Origin: CAVRTJ01 sp964507185
GTDB taxonomy: Bacteria > Acidobacteriota > UBA4820 > DSQY01
Direction of reading: 5' to 3'
DNA: 64,000 nt
NCBI GenBank assembly: GCA_964507185.1
Contig: CAZDOY010000003.1
Coordinates: 62,001-126,000 of the forward strand
A program made the position numbers and the translations under genes. This document shows, one piece after another, positions 17,226-25,677 of this stretch (its first letter is position 1; every line of letters begins with the position of its first letter). The notes beneath the pieces were generated by a model. The model saw only the letters and a list, made by a program, of their open reading frames with translations, did no database searches and was not told the origin of the DNA.

Positions 17226-17841
17226 TCGCTGGACCTATCTGCGTCCGGCGGGCACGACCCGGTTCGAGCACAAGGACAGGGGCTCGGTCTTCACAGGCTT
17301 CCTGGCTCCCAGTTCAAGCCCGGAGGACGCGTTGTCGTTTCTTGAGGAAATTCGCGGGGAATACCACGACGCAACCCACCACTGCTGGGCCTACCGAACG
17401 GGGTGGGACGACGGGCTGGAAAGCAGGTGCAGCGACGATGGTGAACCCTCCCACACGGCGGGGACGCCCATTCTTTCGACACTTGAGACGAGGGAAGTCT
17501 CGGACGCCTGCCTCGTCGTCGTGCGTTACTTCGGGGGCGTCAAATTGGGAACGGGCGGTCTCATGAGAGCTTATCGGACCGCCGCTGCAGGGGCGGTCGA
17601 CTGCGCCGAGCTGGACCGTTTCGTCATGCGCTCGGAATGGGTAATCACGCTGCCTTACGGGGCACAGGGGCAGCTGCGGCACCAGGCCGCGGGCATGGAC
17701 ATCGAGGTCGAGGACGAAGACTACGGGACGTCCCTGGTCATCCGCGCCCTCGTCCCAAAGCGATGGGAGTCGCTTTTTTCGGCCTTTCTGGAGCGAATGA
17801 ACGAGTCCTGGAAAGGAGCGGTTTCATGGAAATCGAAGTAA
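17218..17841 (+). CDS. IMPACT/YigZ family protein (UPF0029)
   Basis: 207 residues. Signature segments are DDGEPSHTAGTPIL (about residues 78-91; the usual Gly after Ser is His here) and VVVRYFGGVKLGTGGLMRAYR (about 100-120), followed by a C-terminal ferredoxin-like domain (DUF1949 type). Members are linked to translation regulation, but the bacterial function is unsettled. It overlaps the STAS gene by 8 bases and the CYTH gene by 16 bases. Confidence 0.9.
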   Translation: MADRWTYLRPAGTTRFEHKDRGSVFTGFLAPSSSPEDALSFLEEIRGEYHDATHHCWAYRTGWDDGLESRCSDDGEPSHTAGTPILSTLETREVSDACLVVVRYFGGVKLGTGGLMRAYRTAAAGAVDCAELDRFVMRSEWVITLPYGAQGQLRHQAAGMDIEVEDEDYGTSLVIRALVPKRWESLFSAFLERMNESWKGAVSWKSK

Positions 17842-18386
17842 AGGTCCCGGTGGATGACGTCAGGCACTACGCCGAAAAGGCGGACCGGCTCGGGTACGAA
17901 AAGATCAAGGCCCGTCACTTCGAAGCGAATACGCTCTTCGACTTTCCAAACCGCCCGCTCTCCCTGAGCGGCTGCCTGCTGAGGGTCCGCGAAACGCCGG
18001 ACGACGCTCTCCTGACATTCAAGGGCAGGCTGGTGGCCCACGATCGCTACAAAGTCAGGCCCGAGGAGGAGACGGTGTGCGACAGCGGCCCCAACGTCCG
18101 CTCCATTCTCGAGAACATCGGACTAAGGCCCTTCTTCCGCTACGAGAAATACCGCGAGGAGTACCAGGCGCCCGATGCGATTCTATGCCTGGACGAAATG
18201 CCGTTCGGCCATTATCTGGAGCTGGAGGGCACGCCGGATGGCATCGAAGAACTGGCGAACGCTCTCGAGCTGGACCCGGAGACGTTCGTGAGGCGGTCCT
18301 ACGCCGATCTTTACGGAGAGCACTGCCGCAAGCTGGGCATTCCCTTCGGTGATATCGTCTTTCCGAGGGACCATGACGATCCGTGA
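17826..18386 (+). CDS. CYTH-domain protein (class IV adenylate cyclase/thiamine-triphosphatase family)
   Basis: 186 residues from the ATG at 17826, inside the end of the IMPACT gene and preceded by GGAAAGGAG. The start MEIEVKV gives the ExExK metal/phosphate motif (residues 2-6). Further tunnel residues appear as LLRVRET, LTFKGRL, YEKYREEY and YLELEG. The family hydrolyses or cyclises organic triphosphates (thiamine triphosphatase, CyaB-type cyclase) or inorganic triphosphate; sequence alone does not decide between these. Confidence 0.87.
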   Translation: MEIEVKVPVDDVRHYAEKADRLGYEKIKARHFEANTLFDFPNRPLSLSGCLLRVRETPDDALLTFKGRLVAHDRYKVRPEEETVCDSGPNVRSILENIGLRPFFRYEKYREEYQAPDAILCLDEMPFGHYLELEGTPDGIEELANALELDPETFVRRSYADLYGEHCRKLGIPFGDIVFPRDHDDP

Positions 18387-19341
18387 AGCCGTGCTGTTGT
18401 CGGCCGGCTTCGGCACGCGCATGCGACCCATGACCCTGGGCACCCCCAAACCGGCGCTGCCTTTTCTCAACAGGCCCGTCATGCACTGGGCGCTCGACCG
18501 CCTGGTCGAGACAGGCATCGAGCGAGTCCTCGTCAACCTCCACCATCTGCCGGACGAGGTCCGGGAGACCGCCGCAGCCTACCCTTCCCCCGTGGACTTC
18601 TTCTTTTCCTACGAGCCGGAGCTGTTGGGGACGGCGGGTTTCCTGGGGCCTATGAAGGCCCACCTCCGCGGTGAAGCCTTCTTCGTGGTGAACGGCGACG
18701 TACTGCACGACTTCTCCTGCGACGACCTGGCCGACGATCTCGCGGCCCACCCTCGCGCACGGGCCACGCTTGCCGTCGCGGCATGGACCCCGGGCTACAC
18801 GGGCGTGTCCCTGGCGCCGGGCGGGACCATCCGGGGTTTCGACGGGGGAGCCTACATGTTCACGGGGGTGTACGCCGCTCGCAGGGAACTCATCGAGCAC
18901 TTAGAAACACCCGGCCGCAGGGAACTCGTCCGGGACCTCATCGGGCCGCTCCTGCCATCCGGGGCCGTGCGCGGCTTGGTTGAAAAGGGCCTGTGGGAGG
19001 ACCTGGGCTGTCCCGCCGGATATCTGGGCGCATCCATGCGCGGCCTCGCTCGAATGGCCGAGGGCGGAATGGCCGTACCGGCCGGAAGCCGCCTTGAAAA
19101 CCTGTCCGGATGCCCGGTCCTGATACACGAAACGGCGAGAGTGCACCCGTCCACGGTCTTTACCGGGCCCACGGTCCTCGGGGAGGGTACGGTGATCGAG
19201 GGGAAAACGAGGGTCGGCTCGGCCGTTTTCATGCCGGATACCCGACTCGAAGCCGGACGATGCATCGAGCGCGCCATCCTTTCCCCCTGGGGAAATGCGA
19301 TGATCGGGCGGGGGGCATCGATCCCGGATGCCGAACCCTGA
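18373..19341 (+). CDS. Sugar-phosphate nucleotidyltransferase (mannose-1-phosphate guanylyltransferase-like)
   Basis: 322 residues from the ATG at 18373 (CGAGGGA upstream). The nucleotide-binding loop LSAGFGTRMRPMT with PKPALPFLNRP, and VVNGDVL for metal and sugar, are clear. A C-terminal hexapeptide-like region (HPSTVFTGPTVLGEGTVIEGKTRVGSAV) forms a short left-handed beta-helix. It would make an NDP-sugar for glycan synthesis and so fits the neighbouring glycosyltransferases. It overlaps the CYTH gene by 14 bases. The exact sugar is not determined. Confidence 0.85.
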   Translation: MTIREAVLLSAGFGTRMRPMTLGTPKPALPFLNRPVMHWALDRLVETGIERVLVNLHHLPDEVRETAAAYPSPVDFFFSYEPELLGTAGFLGPMKAHLRGEAFFVVNGDVLHDFSCDDLADDLAAHPRARATLAVAAWTPGYTGVSLAPGGTIRGFDGGAYMFTGVYAARRELIEHLETPGRRELVRDLIGPLLPSGAVRGLVEKGLWEDLGCPAGYLGASMRGLARMAEGGMAVPAGSRLENLSGCPVLIHETARVHPSTVFTGPTVLGEGTVIEGKTRVGSAVFMPDTRLEAGRCIERAILSPWGNAMIGRGASIPDAEP

Positions 19342-19505
19342 CGCTCCTTCGATCCGGCCCCGGTAGCCGGGTCGCTTATCCCTCCGAGCTTTCATCCATG
19401 ATCGTTTTGCGGGATAATGACCCGTGAAGCACAAGGCAGGTACGGGGAGACGGCGCCCCGTTGGGAGAGCGCCGTCTGTGAGCACGCCCTGCCGGAGGAG
19501 GGTCT

Positions 19506-20303
19506 TTGGTTCGACATCCCGCCGATCTCGATAGAAAGGCCGTCACCGCCATCATTCCCGCCGGGAACGAGGCGCACCAGATTGCCGACACCATAAAGTC
19601 CGTCCTCTGGGCCGACGAGGTCCTTGTGGTCGTGGACGCGGCGAGCGTCGATGATACGGCCGGGGCGGCCGCGTCCGTCGACCCGAAGGTAACGGTCCTC
19701 GTCCACGAATACGGCTACTCCGCCGCCCAGAAAAACTGGGCGATTCCGCAGGCATCCCATCCCTACGTCTTTCTGCTCGACGCCGATGAACGGGCCACAC
19801 CGGATGTCGAAAGGGAGATCGGCGAGGCACTCCGAGGCGACTCTACCTGCGACGCCTACTGGATTCCCAGGCGAAACCTCTATTTCGGACGCCTGATGAA
19901 ACATGGGGGCATGCAGACCGACAAGGTCATACGGCTCTTCAAGCGGGAATGCCGATACCAGGACCGCAGGGTTCACGCGGAGATAGAAGGGTGGACGACC
20001 GTGGGTTTCATGCGATCCGCTCTTCTGCACAACACCTTCAGGAACTGGGGACACTACCTCCGCAAGCTGGACGTCTACACGACCTGGGGGGCCGAGCAGG
20101 ATCTCAAGGACGGCAAGCGGTCCGGTTTTCTTCATGTGGTCTTGAGACCGGCCGGGCGATTCCTCAAGCAGTACGTTTTCCGGCTCGGCTTCATGGATGG
20201 TATCCCGGGAGCCATATCCGCGTACCTGGGCGTGTACGGCGTTTTTCTCAAATACGCGAAGTTGTGGGATCTTCAGCGCAGAAGCGATCGCTCCCGTATC
20301 TGA
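19506..20303 (+). CDS. Family 2 glycosyltransferase (WaaE/KdtX-like)
   Basis: 265 residues if the TTG at 19506 is used, which follows GGAGGAGGG closely; no ATG lies near the expected N-terminus. GT-A features: AIIPAGNEAHQIADTIKSV, VVVDAASVDDT, LLDADERATPDV and the conserved HAEIEG and LLHN segments. This spacing is that of WaaE/KdtX-type glycosyltransferases that modify lipopolysaccharide core. In the canonical NEE motif the last Glu is Ala. It lies 164 bases after the nucleotidyltransferase gene and probably acts on a cell-surface glycan. Confidence 0.85.
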   Translation: MVRHPADLDRKAVTAIIPAGNEAHQIADTIKSVLWADEVLVVVDAASVDDTAGAAASVDPKVTVLVHEYGYSAAQKNWAIPQASHPYVFLLDADERATPDVEREIGEALRGDSTCDAYWIPRRNLYFGRLMKHGGMQTDKVIRLFKRECRYQDRRVHAEIEGWTTVGFMRSALLHNTFRNWGHYLRKLDVYTTWGAEQDLKDGKRSGFLHVVLRPAGRFLKQYVFRLGFMDGIPGAISAYLGVYGVFLKYAKLWDLQRRSDRSRI

Positions 20304-20313
20304 AGGTCACGCC

Positions 20314-20343
20314 TTGACAGGCTCGACGCCCGGACAGCATACT
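20314..20343 (+). promoter_or_regulatory. Probable promoter of the nfeD-SPFH gene pair
   Basis: A perfect TTGACA -35 (20314-20319) and CATACT -10 (20338-20343; four of six consensus bases) are separated by 18 bases, 25 bases before the nfeD ATG. Confidence 0.55.
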
Positions 20344-20367
20344 TTTCACAGGGAGTTATAACCTGTT

Positions 20368-21759
20368 ATGAAAAGAGCCTTGTTTTCATTGTGTTTGTTT
20401 CTTGTCGGTCTGTTTGCGACGACCGCGGCGAAGGCGGGAACCGTCTACGTGATCCACCTCGACCAGCCCATCCAGCCCATCACCCAAGAGTACATCGTCC
20501 ACGCCATCAAGAAGGCGAACGAGAAGAACGCCGACCTCATCCTCATAGACATGGACACTCCGGGCGGGTTCATCGTTTCTGTCGAGAAGATCCAGAAGGC
20601 CATTCTCGCCTCCAAAGCGCCCGTCGTGACCTACGTCACGCCCTCCGGAGCGCGCGCGGCCTCCGGCGGCGCCTTCATCGCCCTGACCTGCGACCTCATC
20701 GCCATGGCTCCGGGCACCAACATCGGGGCGGCGCATCCCGTTTCGGGCATCCCGCTGCCCGTCCCCTCGCCCCAGCCCGTCAGTCCTCCGGAGGGAGGGG
20801 ACAAGGGGCTTAAGCCGAGGCAGAACCCACCAAATAGCGGTGTTGAAATGGAGAAAATCGTCAACGATCTGGCCGCGCACATGAGATCGCTGGCCGCCAA
20901 CCGCCACCGAAACGTGGAGCTTGCCGAGAAGATGGTCCGCGAGAGCGTCTCCTTCACCGAGCAGGAAGCCCTCAAGAGCAACCTAATAGAGCTGATCGCA
21001 AAGAACCGCCAGGCGATCTTCGACTACATCAACACGCACCCGATCCGCCGCTTCGACGGGAACGAGCAGAAGGTCGACCTGGGTCCATCGCCGCAGATCA
21101 TCGAGATCGACATGTCGGTCAGGGAACGCTTCCTGTCCGCCCTGGCCAACCCGAGCCTTGCCTACATCCTCCTCCTGCTGGGCGCGCTGGGCCTGTTTGT
21201 GGAGTTCAAGAGCCCCGGCCTTATATTCCCCGGCGTACTGGGAGGGATTTTCATCCTGCTCTACCTCATGTCGATTCCCCTCCTTCCCGTCAACGTCGTG
21301 GGCCTTCTCCTCATTTTCCTGGGGATAGCATTCTTCATCCTCGAGCTGAAGGTGGTATCCTACGGAATGTTGAGTATTGGAGGGGTCATTGCCCTGCTGG
21401 TAGGAAGCATGATGCTCTACAGCCAGGGCCCCATACCGGAGCTGAGGTTGCCCCTGACGATCATCCTGCCCGTCGTGGCGGCCTTTTCGGCCATTGTCGT
21501 GTTTCTTCTGACCCTGGTCGCAAAGGCCATGAGAAATCCCGTTGTCACGGGAAGTGAGGGGATCGTCGGCCAGGAAGGGACGGTTCGGCAGGCCGTCAAC
21601 CCCCCGCTCGCGGGCAAGGTTTTCGTATTTGGTGAATACTGGAATGCGGTCAGCGACACGCCGCTCGCGCCCGGTGACCGGGTGAAGGTGGTCGGACAGG
21701 ACGGGATGACCCTGCGTGTTGTCCCTCAATCAGAGGGAGGAAATCATGGCGAACATTAG
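20368..21759 (+). CDS. NfeD1-type membrane serine protease
   Basis: 463 residues with a signal peptide (first 22 residues). Residues about 23-230 form a ClpP/SppA-like domain: IDMDTPGGFIVS, then RAASGGAFIAL with the nucleophile Ser, and KMVRESVSFTEQEAL. Three or four membrane helices follow (about 260-385), then a C-terminal NfeD OB-fold domain with GIVGQEGTVRQAVNP. In archaeal relatives the protease cleaves a hydrophobic tail of stomatin; the next gene encodes such an SPFH protein, overlapping by 14 bases. A Pro-rich insertion (about 130-155) interrupts the protease domain, as in other NfeD1b proteins. Confidence 0.88.
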   Translation: MKRALFSLCLFLVGLFATTAAKAGTVYVIHLDQPIQPITQEYIVHAIKKANEKNADLILIDMDTPGGFIVSVEKIQKAILASKAPVVTYVTPSGARAASGGAFIALTCDLIAMAPGTNIGAAHPVSGIPLPVPSPQPVSPPEGGDKGLKPRQNPPNSGVEMEKIVNDLAAHMRSLAANRHRNVELAEKMVRESVSFTEQEALKSNLIELIAKNRQAIFDYINTHPIRRFDGNEQKVDLGPSPQIIEIDMSVRERFLSALANPSLAYILLLLGALGLFVEFKSPGLIFPGVLGGIFILLYLMSIPLLPVNVVGLLLIFLGIAFFILELKVVSYGMLSIGGVIALLVGSMMLYSQGPIPELRLPLTIILPVVAAFSAIVVFLLTLVAKAMRNPVVTGSEGIVGQEGTVRQAVNPPLAGKVFVFGEYWNAVSDTPLAPGDRVKVVGQDGMTLRVVPQSEGGNHGEH

Positions 21760-22549
21760 CATGTCCTTTTTGGTCGTTATCGTCATCGTGGTCTTTTGGC
21801 TCTTTTCCTGCATCAACATCCTCAAGGAATACGAGCGGGGAGTCATCTTCAGGCTTGGCCGGGTCCTCCCCCAGCCCAAGGGACCGGGGCTGATCTTCGT
21901 CTTCAAGCCATTCGACAGCCTCGTCCGGGTCGCGCTACGCACCATCGTCCTCGACGTGCCTCCCCAGGACGTCATCACGCGAGACAACGTATCCGTGAAG
22001 GTCAATGCCGTGGTCTACTTCAGGGTATTCAATCCTTCGAACGCCGTGCTCCAGGTCGAGAACTACATCTACGCGACGTCTCAGCTTTCGCAGACGACCC
22101 TTCGCTCCATTCTTGGCCAGGTGGAACTGGACGACCTTCTCTCCAAGCGGGAGAAGCTGAACGAGCAACTCCAGTCCGTGCTCGATCTTCACACCGACCC
22201 CTGGGGCATCAAGATTTCCCTCGTTGAAATCAAGGGCGTGGACCTTCCCCAGGACATGCAGAGAGCCATGGCGCTCCAGGCCCAGGCGGAGCGGGAAAAA
22301 CGCGCGAAAGTCATCAACGCGACGGGCGAATACCAGGCCGCACAGACCCTGGCGGACGCCGCCGAGATCATGGCGAAGAATCCCATCACGATGCAGTTGC
22401 GATACCTGCAGACCCTGACCCAGATCAGCGCGGAGAACGCCAGCACGATTATCTTCCCCGTCCCCATGGAATTTCGGGCGCTCTTCGGTCAGCTCGTCGA
22501 AGGCATGGCGCAAAAAGCGGAGAGAGCGGAAAAAGCAGAAAAAGCTTAG
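21746..22549 (+). CDS. SPFH/stomatin-like membrane protein (slipin)
   Basis: 267 residues. One N-terminal membrane helix (about 6-24) is followed by an SPFH domain (YERGVIFRLGRVLPQPKGPGLIFVFKPFD) and a C-terminal coiled-coil (AQAEREKRAKVINATGEYQAA). This is the bacterial slipin pattern; such proteins form oligomers in membrane microdomains. The ATG at 21746 follows AGGGAGG within the end of nfeD. The pair NfeD plus SPFH is a widespread two-gene unit. The C-terminus has an AEKAEKA repeat. Confidence 0.92.
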   Translation: MANISMSFLVVIVIVVFWLFSCINILKEYERGVIFRLGRVLPQPKGPGLIFVFKPFDSLVRVALRTIVLDVPPQDVITRDNVSVKVNAVVYFRVFNPSNAVLQVENYIYATSQLSQTTLRSILGQVELDDLLSKREKLNEQLQSVLDLHTDPWGIKISLVEIKGVDLPQDMQRAMALQAQAEREKRAKVINATGEYQAAQTLADAAEIMAKNPITMQLRYLQTLTQISAENASTIIFPVPMEFRALFGQLVEGMAQKAERAEKAEKA

Positions 22550-22653
22550 CCGCAATCAGGGGCCACGATGCTGGTGAGGTCAGGAACGGATCGATTCCGA
22601 CGGGACGCGCAGCCGTCCATCCGGGCTGAGGCGAGGTTCTTCGGGGCTCGTCC

Positions 22654-23703
22654 ATGAAGAAAGTGAAGCGGCTACCGGCGGGACTGGAACTCTCCCTTTA
22701 CAGGGATTTGGCGCGCACCTTCCGCTCCTTCGATCTGCATACCGTCTCCGAGGAGATCCTCAAGTCCTTGCTCCACGCCTTTCACTTGGATTACGGCACC
22801 CTCATGATCCTGAGCGAAAAGGGCCAGTACGTGGAGCGCGTCTTCCGGGCGGGTTTCACACCCGAGAAGCACACCACAGACCGTTTCGGCCTCACACGTT
22901 CGGATATTGAATCCCTGATCAGGGACATGATCCCCAAGCTGAAGTTCTTCGATGCGACTCAATCCAGCCAGCCGATCCCTTCTGTGGACGGACACCAGAT
23001 TCCACTCCTTGCCGTCCTGCCCATGCAGCTCGTTTACGATTACACGGGACTTATTCTTCTAGCCGTTCGCGACGATCACATAGACGACACTTACGTCAAC
23101 AGCGAGAGCTTCCGCATCCTCGAATCGGCCCTTCCGGACTTTAGTTTCGTCTTGAAAAACGCACTGACCGTGCGACGGATGAACGAGCTGATCACCAAGG
23201 ACGACCTGACTCTCTCTTACAACCGACGCTTCTTTGAGGACTACCTGGCGGAAGAGCTGGAGCGTGCCCGCCGGTACAACAACCCGGTATCTCTGATCTT
23301 TCTGGATCTCGACGGGCTCAGGGAGGTGAACAACCGCTTCGGTCACGCCATGGGCAGCCGGACCCTCCAGGAAGCCTCGGCGCGGATCATGAATGCCGTG
23401 CGCTCCATTGATAAAGTCGTCCGGTACGGAGGCGATGAATTTTGCATCATCCTTCCCGAAACCCACTGGCGGGGTGCGCTCGAGGTGGCAGAACGGATGC
23501 GGACGCGTCTGGCTGCCACACCTTTCCTCCTGGAAGAGACCGGCGGCATAGAGATTACCGGGTCCTTCGGGGTGGCCTCCTACCCGACCCATGCAATGAC
23601 CAAGGAGGAACTCATCAAGAAAGCCGATGAGGCCATGTACCGAATCAAGAGTCAGACGAAAAACGACATTCAGGTGGCACAGCCACTCAAACGTTTTCCC
23701 TGA
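22654..23703 (+). CDS. Diguanylate cyclase with GAF-like sensor
   Basis: 349 residues. Residues about 15-165 resemble a GAF-type sensor domain, and residues about 180-340 are a GGDEF domain that makes cyclic di-GMP from two GTP. The active-site motif is intact (GGDEF, 259-263), and the product-inhibition site RSID (250-253) lies exactly five residues before it, so an active, feedback-controlled enzyme is expected. No membrane helix is seen, so it is cytoplasmic. It is 17 bases upstream of a PATAN/DUF4388 protein, pointing to a shared signalling role. Confidence 0.92.
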   Translation: MKKVKRLPAGLELSLYRDLARTFRSFDLHTVSEEILKSLLHAFHLDYGTLMILSEKGQYVERVFRAGFTPEKHTTDRFGLTRSDIESLIRDMIPKLKFFDATQSSQPIPSVDGHQIPLLAVLPMQLVYDYTGLILLAVRDDHIDDTYVNSESFRILESALPDFSFVLKNALTVRRMNELITKDDLTLSYNRRFFEDYLAEELERARRYNNPVSLIFLDLDGLREVNNRFGHAMGSRTLQEASARIMNAVRSIDKVVRYGGDEFCIILPETHWRGALEVAERMRTRLAATPFLLEETGGIEITGSFGVASYPTHAMTKEELIKKADEAMYRIKSQTKNDIQVAQPLKRFP

Positions 23704-23720
23704 CCGTGCGGAGCTGAACC

Positions 23721-24836
23721 ATGAGCGAAGACTTCGTACTCGAAGGACAGCTCTCGGACATTTGTCTTCCGACCATCCTCATGTCCCTTCACAACGACGG
23801 CGAGACAGGAATTCTCGAAATCAGCGATGATCTCCATACCAAGCGTCTGTTCGTCCAGGAGGGGAAGATCGCTCACGCCTCGTCCACCGACCCGGACGAG
23901 GGGCTTGCCGAGTGTCTCCTGAGACACGACCTAATCTCTCTTGCGCACTACCTGGAAATCAGGGAAGAGCTTCAGGCTGAGGCCCAGGGAAGAGTCGTGC
24001 CGACGGCATTTAGGACGCTCGAACCGGACAGGCTGCAGGAAGGCGCCGAGAGTCGTCTCCGGGACCTCGTTCTCTCCATGCTCGGCATGAAAATGGGCCG
24101 GTACAACCTCCGGCTGGCACCCTTCTCCGCGATGGACATGATGACCCTCTCTACGGGCATCCCGCACCTTCTTTTCGAACTTATGCAGGCCATGACATGC
24201 TGGGGCCGCATTTACGCTGCGGTTGGAGATCCCGACACGCGACTGACCCTTTCCGCCGGGCTCCCGGCGTTCGTCGCCGACCTGGACATGGACACGGACC
24301 AGGCTCACCTCATGGATCTCTGCAGATCGGGAATGCCCGTTTCCGCCCTCGTGGAAGCCAGTTATATGTCGCCGTTTCAGACCTATCGCTTGCTCTGGTC
24401 ATTCCTCATTCTCGGGCTGGTGGTCCACCTCGACAATTCCGGGATGAAGGAGGCGGGCACGAGGATCGCCGCGCTGGAAGAGACACTGGAGTGCTACAAC
24501 GATCTCTATGCCTACATACACGGCAAGCTCGCCGTGCTCCCCGGTGCGGATGCCCTTTTCGGCGCCATGATGGCCGAACTTGCCGAGCGCCACCCGCGCA
24601 TGGCCAGCCGGCAGGGCGGCCTCGGACAGTACGGTAAGCTCGACGTGGACCTCGCGCTCTGGGAGCTCCGGAAATTGCCTGAGGATACCAGGACCCGCGA
24701 GTTGATGACGTTTCTTGACGACGTGCTCGATGCCTTCACCTCGATAGCCGGGTCGAGTCTCCCTCCAGGTACCCGAGAAGACGTGGCTGCCTACGTCCGG
24801 ACCCGGACGGGCTCACCACCAGGAGGACAGCAATGA
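23721..24836 (+). CDS. PATAN/DUF4388-domain protein
   Basis: 371 residues. The N-terminal 100 residues match the PATAN (DUF4388) pattern: FVLEGQLSDICLPTILMSLHNDGETGILEIS followed by RLFVQEGKIAHA and an acidic GLAECLLR segment. The remainder is helical with no recognised catalytic site. PATAN proteins are adaptor modules in deltaproteobacterial and cyanobacterial signalling, often near two-component or c-di-GMP genes and surface motility. It follows the cyclase by 17 bases and overlaps the SPOR gene as ATGA. Confidence 0.85.
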   Translation: MSEDFVLEGQLSDICLPTILMSLHNDGETGILEISDDLHTKRLFVQEGKIAHASSTDPDEGLAECLLRHDLISLAHYLEIREELQAEAQGRVVPTAFRTLEPDRLQEGAESRLRDLVLSMLGMKMGRYNLRLAPFSAMDMMTLSTGIPHLLFELMQAMTCWGRIYAAVGDPDTRLTLSAGLPAFVADLDMDTDQAHLMDLCRSGMPVSALVEASYMSPFQTYRLLWSFLILGLVVHLDNSGMKEAGTRIAALEETLECYNDLYAYIHGKLAVLPGADALFGAMMAELAERHPRMASRQGGLGQYGKLDVDLALWELRKLPEDTRTRELMTFLDDVLDAFTSIAGSSLPPGTREDVAAYVRTRTGSPPGGQQ

Positions 24837-25402
24837 CGGATGGATCCCGTTCCCCCATCTCCCTGAGGCAGATCCTGTGGGTCGCGGCCGGTGCCGCCAT
24901 CCTCACGTTCCTGGTCGCAGTGGCCTCATGGCTCTTTTCTCCGCGCTCGTCACAGGATGCCGGAGGAACCGCGTCCACCTCGATCCAGGAAACAACGCTC
25001 GACAAGAAGACCTTCACACCCGAGCCGACAGGGCCTGGACGCACCAAAGAGTCCCCGGCCTCCATTCCGCCCTCCGGGACCGTCCGCGAGGTACATACGG
25101 GGCCGGAACCCACAACACCGCCCGTCCCGCCCCCGCAGCCGCCGGCTTCCGCGCCCTCCGATCACGCCGTGAGCAAGCGACCTGGTTACGGTATTCAAGT
25201 GGGCGCATTCTCTTCGGCGGTGAACGCCCTGCAGATCAAGCAAAGGCTCGATGCAAGCGGTTTCCACGCCTCGATCCTTACCAAGGCCGAAATCCACAAG
25301 GTCGTCGTCACGGGCTTTGCAGATCGGGCCGCGGCGGAAAAAACCCTTGCCGATCTCCGGCACAAGGGCTTCCCGAAGGCATTCATCGTTCCCGTGGAGT
25401 AG
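24833..25402 (+). CDS. SPOR-domain cell-envelope protein
   Basis: 189 residues with one membrane helix (about 15-33), a Pro/Ser/Thr-rich linker (about 40-110), and a C-terminal SPOR domain (YGIQVGAFSSAVNALQIKQRL, then VVVTGFADRAAAEKTLADLR). SPOR domains bind denuded peptidoglycan and place proteins at division septa or poles. It shares an ATGA overlap with the PATAN gene and ends 2 bases before xseB, so it bridges a signalling pair and a housekeeping operon. Confidence 0.9.
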   Translation: MTDGSRSPISLRQILWVAAGAAILTFLVAVASWLFSPRSSQDAGGTASTSIQETTLDKKTFTPEPTGPGRTKESPASIPPSGTVREVHTGPEPTTPPVPPPQPPASAPSDHAVSKRPGYGIQVGAFSSAVNALQIKQRLDASGFHASILTKAEIHKVVVTGFADRAAAEKTLADLRHKGFPKAFIVPVE

Positions 25403-25404
25403 AG

Positions 25405-25677
25405 ATGCCCAAATCCCCAAAAAAAGTAAGCTTCGAGAAACAACTCACGGAACTCGAGGACATCGTGGCCAGGCTGGAGGACGGCAGCCTGCCCCTTGAG
25501 GAGAGCCTTCAGCTGTTCGAGAAAGGCATCAAACTGAGCCGCGAGCTTCAGTCCGCCCTTCAGTCGGCATCGATGAAAGTGACCTACCTCCTCGAGGGTG
25601 AGCGGATAGAGGAGCAGCCGCTTCCGGAGAGCGATAGGAAAGACAGGACCGAAGAGCGCGGAGGCAGAGATTCATGA
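25405..25677 (+). CDS. xseB: Exodeoxyribonuclease VII small subunit
   Basis: 90 residues, the normal size. The conserved start SFEKQLTELEDIVARLEDGSLPLEESLQLFEKGIKL is nearly consensus. It partners XseA in degrading single-stranded DNA. xseA is not in the window. The ATG at 25405 is 2 bases after the SPOR stop; its stop overlaps ispA (ATGA). The xseB-ispA order is common among proteobacteria. Confidence 0.94.
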   Translation: MPKSPKKVSFEKQLTELEDIVARLEDGSLPLEESLQLFEKGIKLSRELQSALQSASMKVTYLLEGERIEEQPLPESDRKDRTEERGGRDS

